Source: a bacterium (lineage in GTDB: Bacteria; Myxococcota_A; Bradymonadia; UBA7976; UBA1532). Taken from it: a stretch of DNA of 6,255 nt. Location: the NCBI GenBank assembly GCA_030424955.1, contig JAUHVS010000373.1, forward strand, positions 1 to 6,255. The letters run 5' to 3'. Position numbers and translations under genes: made by a program. The notes beneath the pieces were generated by a model. The model was not told where the DNA came from and ran no database searches. It saw only the letters and a list, made by a program, of their open reading frames with translations. Position 1 is the stretch's first letter. Every line of letters begins with the position of its first letter. Positions 1 through 5,409 of the stretch are shown in pieces.

Positions 1-1622
1 AGGCCGGCGTCGGCGGGGGGCAGATCGGCGTCGTCGGGCACGCCCCCGTCGGGGGCGGGCGGCTCGACGGGCTGGTCGGGCACCGGCTGGCTGAGCACCT
101 GGATGATCCACTCCACGCTCTGGTTGTCGCCCCGGCTGTACTTCGCGGCCAGCCGCTCGTCGTACAGGCCGCCGGCCGTCTCGGCGTCGCCGTAGAACTC
201 GGCGGCCAGCTCACCGGCGGCGATCAGCTCGGCGTGGTTGAGCGCCGGGAAGAAGCGGGCCTCGGCCACCTGGGCGCCCTGGGCGGTCAGGCCCTCGTCG
301 TTCAGCGCGCTGTCGACGAAGAGCAGCCCGTCGCTGGCGCCCGAGATCTCGCCCAGGAAGGCGGTGCCCGCGAAGAGCCGCGGCAGGTCGTCGGCGAAGG
401 CCTCGCTCCACCAGGGGAACAGGCCGCCCAGGGAGGCCTCGACCAGGTCCTCCCAGGTCATGCGCCGCTCGGCGGCGTCCGCGTCGCCCCAGAAGCCCTG
501 CAGCAGCTCAGCGCCCAGGGCGCCCACGCTCAAGATCGGGTTGCCGCCCGCGCCCAGGTAGATCTGCACGTCGGGGGCCACGCCCTGGCCCTGCAGGGTG
601 GCGATGACGTCGCCGGCCTGCTCGATGGCCACGGCGATGCCGGGGGAGCTGGAGTACAGGCCCAGGCCGCCGTAGTAGGTGGTGAACCAGTCCTGCTGGA
701 TGGCGTAGGCGCCGAGGCTGGCGTTGCTGCCCGGCAGGCCGTGCAGGCCGCTCAGGTCGGCGAGCAGCTGGCGCTGGCCGGGGAAGTGGTCGCCGCCCTC
801 GCGGTAGACGCTGGCGGGCTGCCAGTCCTCGCTCCACAGCAGGTTGACGGTGGTGCCGGGGTAGTAGGTGGTCCACGAGGTCGGGGCGTCCAGGGGGGTG
901 TCCTGGGCGGCGAAGAAGTTCTGCGCGGGCCAGCGGAACACGGTGTCCAGGCCCGCGTTGGGCGCCCCCATCAGCACCAGCCGGCCCACGTCGCCGCGGT
1001 AGCGGGTGCCCGCCTGCTGGTAGGCGGGGTGGGGCCCCGACCAGTCGGCGTCGGCGGTGTTGCTGACGTAGATGCGGGTGCTCTGGCCACCCTTGCTGTA
1101 GCCCACCAGGTCCACCTTGACCTGCCCGTGGCGCTGGCTCGCCAGCTCGACCACGTTGGCCACCTGCTCGGCCTGCAGGAAGTTGTCGCCGTGGCGGTGG
1201 GCGAAGGTGGGCGCGTAGACGTGGAAGCCCGCGCGGCTCAGGGACACCGCCAGGAAGCTCATGGAGCGCAGGGCGTTGTCGCCGGCGCCGGTCACCAGCA
1301 CCACCGGCCGGGTCTTGACGGCCACCAGCGGCGCGGGCGGGTAGTAGTGCACCACCACGTCGCGGCTGTGGGGCGCGGGGGTGCCGAAGCAGTCGGCCAC
1401 CAGCCGGCCACCGGTGATGTCGTCGGCGCCGGCGGTCCACTGGGTCTGGGGCAGGAAGGCCTCTTGGGTGAACAGGCCCTCGGCGGCGTCGCGGTACAGC
1501 CAGGTCTGCCAGCGCAGGGGGGCCAGGTCGCCGCACTCGGCGACGCGCTCGAAGGTGGGCGAGGCGAGCAGCGGCGGGGCGGCGAGCAGGCCGACGGCGA
1601 GGGCCAGGCGGTGGGCGATCAT
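1..1622 (-). CDS. Secreted lipase/esterase-like alpha/beta hydrolase, 3' end outside window
   Basis: The frame is open from ATG 1622-1620 to the left edge (540 whole codons, no stop). Residues 1-20 form a signal peptide (basic start, hydrophobic Leu/Ala core, likely cleavage after LLA20), so export is expected. The fold is alpha/beta hydrolase: strand VVLVTGAGDN (107-116) gives a probable oxyanion turn, and the nucleophile elbow GYSKG places Ser176. LVLMGAPNAGLD (215-226) resembles the strand following the elbow in class-2-type lipases. SDGLLFVDSA (430-439) and LNHAEL (461-466) offer Asp431 and His463 as the rest of the triad. Cys30 and Cys78 could form a disulfide. From about 513 the chain becomes a Pro/Asp/Gly-rich tail, as in surface-anchored proteins; any anchor lies beyond the edge. 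It is last in the visible operon: its ATG overlaps the upstream TGA (ATGA), with a GAGG ribosome-binding site 7 nt upstream inside that gene. The substrate is unknown (acylglycerol, polyester or another ester). Hydrolase class is confident, the exact family is not. Confidence 0.85.
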   Translation of the reverse strand, partial: MIAHRLALAVGLLAAPPLLASPTFERVAECGDLAPLRWQTWLYRDAAEGLFTQEAFLPQTQWTAGADDITGGRLVADCFGTPAPHSRDVVVHYYPPAPLVAVKTRPVVLVTGAGDNALRSMSFLAVSLSRAGFHVYAPTFAHRHGDNFLQAEQVANVVELASQRHGQVKVDLVGYSKGGQSTRIYVSNTADADWSGPHPAYQQAGTRYRGDVGRLVLMGAPNAGLDTVFRWPAQNFFAAQDTPLDAPTSWTTYYPGTTVNLLWSEDWQPASVYREGGDHFPGQRQLLADLSGLHGLPGSNASLGAYAIQQDWFTTYYGGLGLYSSSPGIAVAIEQAGDVIATLQGQGVAPDVQIYLGAGGNPILSVGALGAELLQGFWGDADAAERRMTWEDLVEASLGGLFPWWSEAFADDLPRLFAGTAFLGEISGASDGLLFVDSALNDEGLTAQGAQVAEARFFPALNHAELIAAGELAAEFYGDAETAGGLYDERLAAKYSRGDNQSVEWIIQVLSQPVPDQPVEPPAPDGGVPDDADLPPADAG

Positions 1623-2167
1623 TCGGGGGCCTCGTCGTCGCCGGGGGGCGCGCTGGTGGCCGCGGCGGGGGCGTCCCCACGGGGGCGCAGCAGGCGGCCC
1701 AGGCCGCCCAGCAGCTCGCTCGGGCCGGGCGCCATGCGCCGCATCAGGTCCAGGTTATCCTTCATGGCCCGCTGGGCCACGCTGAAGCTCGACAGGGTCA
1801 GCCCCAGGTAGTGGCCGAACAGGCGCATGAGGCTGCGGTCCTCGATCTCGATGACCGTCTGCAGGAAGTCCTCGGGCAGGAAGTCGAGCTTGAAGGCGTG
1901 GGCGTCGGTGAGCAGCACCTGCACCATCGTGCGGCGGGTGAGATCCTCGCCGCTGGTGGCGTCCACCACCTTCACCCGCCGCCCGCTGGCCAGATCCCCC
2001 GCGAGGTCGTCGAGGGTGATGTAGGCGCTGCGGCCCGTGTCGTACAGGCGCCGGTTGCGGTAGCGCTTGATCAAGATCGGCGGCACGGCGGCCTCCTCTG
2101 CCTGCGGGGCGGGGCCCGTAGCATGGGCGCTCGACAGGGTCGGCGCAAACGCGCTCAGCAGGCTCAT
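1619..2167 (-). CDS. PhaR-like polyhydroxyalkanoate-type regulator with PHB/PHA accumulation DNA-binding domain
   Basis: This 182-residue protein is probably a cytoplasmic DNA-binding regulator. Residues 31-90 match the N-terminal PHB/PHA accumulation regulator domain, with the hallmark KRYRNRRLYDT (34-44), then YITLDDLA (49-56) and a VKVVDATSGEDLT segment (65-77). Residues 96-146 (DFLPEDFLQTVIEIEDRSL onward, ending near MRRM) are helical and resemble the second PHB_acc segment of PhaR. N- and C-terminal stretches (1-29, 147-182) are low-complexity Ala/Pro-rich. Known PhaR proteins sense PHA granules and repress phasin and synthase genes; here the neighbours are instead two ester hydrolases and an outer-membrane protein, so the target may be this operon, which is inference. 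The frame is open further upstream, but ATG 2167-2165 is preferred because it overlaps the preceding TGA and has GGTGG 7 nt upstream. The stop overlaps the lipase start as ATGA. Domain assignment is strong; the regulatory target is unknown. Confidence 0.9.
   Translation of the reverse strand: MSLLSAFAPTLSSAHATGPAPQAEEAAVPPILIKRYRNRRLYDTGRSAYITLDDLAGDLASGRRVKVVDATSGEDLTRRTMVQVLLTDAHAFKLDFLPEDFLQTVIEIEDRSLMRLFGHYLGLTLSSFSVAQRAMKDNLDLMRRMAPGPSELLGGLGRLLRPRGDAPAAATSAPPGDDEAPE
1630..1633 (-). promoter_or_regulatory. Internal ribosome-binding site for the secreted lipase gene
   Basis: GAGG on the minus strand lies 7 nt upstream of ATG 1622-1620 and is inside the last codons of the PhaR-like gene. 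Together with the ATGA stop/start overlap it decides the lipase start and suggests coupled translation. Confidence 0.5.
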
Positions 2168-3138
2168 GGCGTGGCCACCGGCGCGCGCTGGATGGTGCTC
2201 AAGATGAGCGTGGCGACGGCGGCGGGATCTTCGATCTGCAGCATGTGCCCCAGGCCCGGCCACACGGCCACGTGGGCCCACGGGAGCAGGCGCCGGGCCT
2301 TGTCGGCCACGGACTCGGGATCGTCGCCGTGCAGGATCGGGTTGGGGATCAGCTTGTCGTCGGCGCCGAAGACCACCGCGGTGGGCATGCGCAGGGTGTT
2401 GAGCCGGTCGGCCACCGGGGCGTCGAGCATGGCGTGGATGCTCTTGAACACCGCGTACAGGTAGGGGTCGAAGTCCGCTGCGCCCGTGACCCGCACCCGC
2501 TCCTCGAGGTGGTGCTCGGCCTCGGGGCTCCAGCGGCCAAACACGTTCTTGCGGTAGTGCGCGCGCAGCTGCGCCTCGTCGCGGGCCTTGAAGGCCTGGG
2601 TGGTGCTGACCTGCTTGAGCCAGCGGGCCTCGCCGGCGGTGAAGGTCTCGATGCCGGCGGGGGCCACCAGCACCAGCGCGCGCACCCGCTCAGGCCACGC
2701 CAGGGCCAGGTGCAGGGCGATCTGGCCGCCCATGGAGTGCCCCACCAGGGTGACCGGGCCCGTGATCTTCAGGTGGTCGAGCAGCGCCACCACCCGCTGG
2801 GCCTGGGTGGGCAGGCTGTAGTCGCCCTGGGGCTTGGCCGAGCGGCCGTGGCCCAGCAGGTCGGGCACGATGACGCTGTGCTCGCTCGCGAGCAGGGCGG
2901 GCAGCACGGGGGTCCAGTAGCCGGCGTGCTCGCCCAGGCCGTGCAGCAGCACGATGGGGTCGCCCAGGCCGGCCTGGTAGACGGCGGTGGGCTGGCCCCC
3001 GATGGGCACGGTGCTCATCAGCCCGGGGGCCGACAGGTCGCGGAACTCGAGGGGGGCCATGCGCGTGTACTTTCCCTGGGCGCAGCCGGCGAGCAGGGCC
3101 AGCGCGAGCCACAGCAGTGGGCGGGTGGGGCGGCCCAT
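2164..3138 (-). CDS. Alpha/beta-hydrolase lipoprotein (esterase-like)
   Basis: This 324-residue protein starts at ATG 3138-3136. A lipoprotein signal peptide covers residues 1-18 and ends in the lipobox LAGC with Cys19. Ala at +2 does not give an inner-membrane retention signal by the enterobacterial rule, so outer-membrane anchoring is plausible. The rest is a complete alpha/beta hydrolase fold: oxyanion motif LLHGLGEHAGYW (64-75), PDLLGHGRS (92-100), nucleophile elbow GHSMGG with Ser135, VFGADDKLIP with Asp260 or Asp261, and GLGHMLQIEDP with His298. A cap domain lies around 165-240. All triad elements are present, so an active esterase, lipase or related hydrolase is likely; no substrate can be read from sequence. 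The reading frame stays open to 4167, but that extension is an Arg/Pro-rich shadow of the upstream barrel gene; the lipobox and the TGATG overlap with the upstream stop fix the start. Its own stop forms ATGA with the PhaR-like gene, implying translational coupling. Confidence 0.92.
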   Translation of the reverse strand: MGRPTRPLLWLALALLAGCAQGKYTRMAPLEFRDLSAPGLMSTVPIGGQPTAVYQAGLGDPIVLLHGLGEHAGYWTPVLPALLASEHSVIVPDLLGHGRSAKPQGDYSLPTQAQRVVALLDHLKITGPVTLVGHSMGGQIALHLALAWPERVRALVLVAPAGIETFTAGEARWLKQVSTTQAFKARDEAQLRAHYRKNVFGRWSPEAEHHLEERVRVTGAADFDPYLYAVFKSIHAMLDAPVADRLNTLRMPTAVVFGADDKLIPNPILHGDDPESVADKARRLLPWAHVAVWPGLGHMLQIEDPAAVATLILSTIQRAPVATP

Positions 3139-4751
3139 CAGAAGTGCACCCAGGTGGCCGACAGGTAGGCGGTCCACGGGCGGCTCTCGGGCAGCGGATC
3201 TTCGCTGACGCGGCCCTCGAGGAACTTGCCCAGCCGCACGACGGCGCCGTGGGCGCCGAGCCACAGGAAGGGCATGGGGCGGTAGAGCAGCTCCAGGTTG
3301 CCCTCGACGCCGATGAAGCGGTCGTCGCCGGCGGGCACCGCGGCGGCCTGGGCGGTGGCCACGCCCAGCTTGAGGTTGAGCACGTCGGCCACCAGATCCA
3401 CCGAGCCGTTGGCGAAGGCCGCCATCACGCCGTAGCCGAGGTTGGCCGGGTCGTACACCACGGCCACCTGCCGGTTGACCACCTTCAGGTCGGGGAAGAG
3501 CAGCAGGCTGCGGTGGGTACCGTGCAGGGCGCCGGGCAGGCCGTAGCTGTTGCCGGTGACCACCGACGACAGCGTGCGATCCCCGGGGGTGTCGTCGCCG
3601 GTGGCGTAGAGCAGCTCGAGCGAGAGCAGATCGCCGTTGGTGCGGCCCCAGCGCCAGGCGGCCTCGACGTCGAACAGGAAGCCCAGCAGATCGGCGGCGG
3701 TGTCGTCGAAGGCAGGGGTGGGGCAGGGCACCCGGGCGTCGGCGGCGCGGCAGGGGCCGGGCTGCACGTCGAACTGCCCCATGTTGGCCACCGCGAAGCC
3801 GCTCACGCTCAAGGGGCCGCCGGCGAGCCAGCGGTTGTAGCTGGCGTCCAGGCCCACATAGAACAGGTCGCCCGTGGCCAGGTCGGGGGCCAGCCGGGCG
3901 GTGGCGGCGCCGTTGTAGTCGGCCAGCGCGCTGCTGGGCCCGGCGCCCAGGGCCGAGCCGATGCCCTGGCTGCGGTCGCGCAGGTACCACAGGTGGGCGC
4001 CCACCTGGGCCTGGCCGCTGACGCCCACCTCGACGTCGGCCATGAGCAGCTGCACGTTGTCGTCGCGGTCGCTCTGGTTCAGGTACAGGTCGAACCAGCT
4101 CAGGCGGCCCACCGTGCGGCGGTTGAGCTTGCCAAACAGGCTCACGCCCGCGGCGTCGGTGCCCCACATGGCCAGGTGGGTGCCGCCGTGCATGAGGGTG
4201 TCGGGGAACACCTCGGTGGGGTTGTGGGCGCTGTCGGCCAGGGGCTGCAGGCCGATGACCAGCTGCAGGCCGTCGGTGAGCTGGATGTCGGCCAGCAGGC
4301 GCTTGGTCTGCAGGTTGACGGTGTCGCCGTTGATGGCCCCGCCGGCGTTGCCGCGGGTGGTGTTGCTGGCGTCGCCGAAGGTGAAGTCGATCTCGAAGGC
4401 GGCCTTCAGCTTGGCGCGGCCGTCGAGCAGCGTGGGCGCGTAGGTCATGAAGCCCAGGTAGCGCTGCTCGACGTAGCTCAGGCCGTCATCGTCGGTGGTG
4501 GTGCCGTTGGGCCCGTAGAGCCGGCCGGTGAGCAGGCCGTCCACGAGGTCGCTGGTGGACTTCACGTTGGTGCGCGTGCCCCGCGCGAAGAACACGCCGA
4601 CGTAGGTCAGCGGGCTCTGATCGGCGTTGCCCACGTCCCAGGTGGCCGGGGTCATGGGGGGCGGCGGCAGGGCGGTCTCGAAGCGCTCGGCGCGCTCGGC
4701 GGGCGCCCGCTGGCTGGCCCGGTCGGGGCGCGCGGGCGCGGCCGGGGGCGG
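3138..4751 (-). CDS. Outer-membrane beta-barrel (porin-like) protein, 5' end lost at the join
   Basis: The frame has coding character from about 4751 down to TGA 3140-3138. The first Met is at 4655, giving 505 residues, but this is unlikely to be the native start. No signal peptide follows it, and 32 further codons upstream (4656-4751), all G/C-ending, encode a plausible Ala/Arg/Pro-rich linker ending in FETALPPPP. Beyond that the frame enters foreign sequence and hits a stop at 4815-4817 without any start. The N-terminus and export signal are therefore missing. Numbering from Met 4655, the protein alternates amphipathic strands and Asp/Gly/Asn-rich loops and ends YLSATWVHF, the terminal-Phe signature recognised by the outer-membrane assembly machinery. 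Cys302 and Cys311 may close one loop. It resembles large specific porins (alginate-export-like in general look), but I cannot name the family. It probably carries a solute or fatty acid across the outer membrane, or serves as a surface protein, for the hydrolases encoded after it. Confidence 0.75.
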   Translation of the reverse strand, partial: PPPAAPARPDRASQRAPAERAERFETALPPPPMTPATWDVGNADQSPLTYVGVFFARGTRTNVKSTSDLVDGLLTGRLYGPNGTTTDDDGLSYVEQRYLGFMTYAPTLLDGRAKLKAAFEIDFTFGDASNTTRGNAGGAINGDTVNLQTKRLLADIQLTDGLQLVIGLQPLADSAHNPTEVFPDTLMHGGTHLAMWGTDAAGVSLFGKLNRRTVGRLSWFDLYLNQSDRDDNVQLLMADVEVGVSGQAQVGAHLWYLRDRSQGIGSALGAGPSSALADYNGAATARLAPDLATGDLFYVGLDASYNRWLAGGPLSVSGFAVANMGQFDVQPGPCRAADARVPCPTPAFDDTAADLLGFLFDVEAAWRWGRTNGDLLSLELLYATGDDTPGDRTLSSVVTGNSYGLPGALHGTHRSLLLFPDLKVVNRQVAVVYDPANLGYGVMAAFANGSVDLVADVLNLKLGVATAQAAAVPAGDDRFIGVEGNLELLYRPMPFLWLGAHGAVVRLGKFLEGRVSEDPLPESRPWTAYLSATWVHF

Positions 4752-5334
4752 AGGCCATGAGGAACTGGCTGACCTCGAGAGCCAGGGCCTGGCCGTGGTC
4801 GCGGCCGATGAGATTTAGGATCAACTCAAAGGTGGCCATCGCGCCCGCGCCGGTGATGCGGTTGCCGTCGATGACCTGGCGGGCGCGTTCGACGGTGATG
4901 TCGGGGAAACGCTCGGTGAAGGCGGTCATCTCGTCCCAGTGGATGGTGGCGCGGTGGCCCTGGAGAAGCCCGGCTTCGGCAAGGAGCCAGGCGCCGGTGT
5001 CGAGACCGGCGAGGGTGGGGTAGCGTTTGGCGGCGGCGCGCAGGCTGGCGGAGGTGGCGGTGTGATCGCGGTAATTCCACGAGGGCATGATGAGCAGGAG
5101 GTCGCCGGAGGTGCGGCTGAGCCGGTCATGGGGGGCGATGTTCAGGCCGCTGGAACTGGTGACCTGTTCGCCGTTTGGCGTGAGGTAGCGCCAGGCGTAG
5201 AGATCGCGGTGGGCCAGGTTGTTGGCGGCGCGCAGGGGCTCGATGGCGTTGGCGAGGCACAGGTTGGAAAAACCCTCGAAGAGAAGCACGTCGACCTGAT
5301 GTTCGCGTGCGGGCGATTTTTTCCAATTCTGCAT
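4486..5334 (-). CDS. GlxA-type (DJ-1/PfpI-AraC) transcriptional regulator, truncated, with out-of-frame tail
   Basis: The start is ATG 5334-5332; an in-frame stop lies 9 nt upstream, so no earlier start exists. Its ribosome-binding site is weak. Residues 1-193 are a DJ-1/PfpI-like sensor domain of GlxA-family activators: DVLLFEGFSNLCLANA (15-30), IEPLRAANNL (31-40), LLLIMPSW (79-86), LDTGAWLLAEAGLL (111-124), IHWDE (131-135), ITGAGAMATFELIL (160-173) and ALEVSQFLM (185-193). Asp112 stands where enzymatic DJ-1 relatives carry the nucleophilic Cys, which suits ligand sensing rather than catalysis. Family members are usually a little over 300 residues with an AraC helix-turn-helix domain at the C-terminus. 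That domain is absent: after about residue 195 (near 4750) the frame runs through the barrel gene in the wrong frame, giving an Arg/Ala/Pro-rich tail until a chance TGA at 4488-4486. As written, the protein cannot bind DNA in the normal way. Relatives such as GbdR and CdhR control betaine/carnitine catabolism, so regulation of the divergent acyl-CoA dehydrogenase is plausible for the intact gene. Confidence 0.85.
   Translation of the reverse strand: MQNWKKSPAREHQVDVLLFEGFSNLCLANAIEPLRAANNLAHRDLYAWRYLTPNGEQVTSSSGLNIAPHDRLSRTSGDLLLIMPSWNYRDHTATSASLRAAAKRYPTLAGLDTGAWLLAEAGLLQGHRATIHWDEMTAFTERFPDITVERARQVIDGNRITGAGAMATFELILNLIGRDHGQALALEVSQFLMASAPGRARAPRPGQPAGARRARRALRDRPAAAPHDPGHLGRGQRRSEPADLRRRVLRAGHAHQREVHQRPRGRPAHRPALRAQRHHHRR
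4740..4758. other. Junction between two compositionally different sequences
   Basis: Two minus-strand genes in different frames are both interrupted here. To the right, the GlxA-type frame is convincing down to Met193 (4756-4758). To the left, the barrel frame has only G/C-ending codons from 4656 to 4751; the next codon (4752-4754, cct) breaks that run. The exact base cannot be fixed because the local sequence is GC-rich and both frames tolerate it; ggcc occurs at 4740-4743 and again at 4753-4756. No inverted repeat, target duplication, integrase or tRNA end is visible around it. Confidence 0.8.
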
Positions 5335-5409
5335 GAAGCGAGGTTAATCCGGCACGGTTCGGGAGATCAAGCTGGCTGAGGCTTGCGTCCAACCAGGGAG
5401 ATTACCGCC
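5335..5409. promoter_or_regulatory. Divergent intergenic region between regulator and acyl-CoA dehydrogenase
   Basis: This 75-bp gap separates the two divergent start codons and must hold the promoters and any operator for both. No strong sigma-70 pair is visible on either strand and I could not identify a clear inverted repeat. The divergent arrangement is typical for an activator next to its target gene. Confidence 0.55.
5395..5400 (+). promoter_or_regulatory. Ribosome-binding site of the acyl-CoA dehydrogenase gene
   Basis: AGGGAG lies 9 nt before ATG 5410-5412. It supports this start, which also begins a typical acyl-CoA dehydrogenase N-terminus (MNFGLSDEQEMI). Confidence 0.75.

Noticed and set aside
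508..1680. Minus-strand open frame of 390 codons overlapping the lipase gene
   Set aside because: It is Arg/Pro-rich and out of frame with the lipase, whose own frame is open to the window edge and has the expected motifs.
234..1811. Long plus-strand open frame of 525 codons opposite the lipase gene
   Set aside because: Composition is repetitive Ala/Gly/Val/Gln with no recognisable domain; the opposite strand encodes a signal peptide and a full hydrolase triad.
2168..2281. Earlier start for the PhaR-like gene at 2281
   Set aside because: The extra residues overlap the conserved C-terminal end of the hydrolase and are low complexity; the ATGA overlap at 2167 fits the operon pattern.
2245..3168. 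Plus-strand open frame of 307 codons opposite the lipoprotein hydrolase
   Set aside because: It is a GC-driven shadow with no motif; the opposite strand carries a lipobox and all hydrolase motifs.
3139..4167. N-terminal extension of the hydrolase frame up to 4167
   Set aside because: The extension is Arg/Pro-rich and overlaps the barrel gene in another frame; the lipoprotein signal starts exactly at 3138.
3117..4760. Long plus-strand open frame of 547 codons opposite the barrel gene
   Set aside because: It is a Gly/Val/Gln/Ala/His-rich shadow caused by very high GC content; the minus-strand frame has barrel-like features and a proper terminal Phe.
5342..5370. Possible minus-strand promoter TTGATC-N17-TTAACC ahead of the GlxA-type gene
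   Set aside because: Spacing is good, but the -10 matches the consensus poorly and lies very near the start codon; chance is likely.
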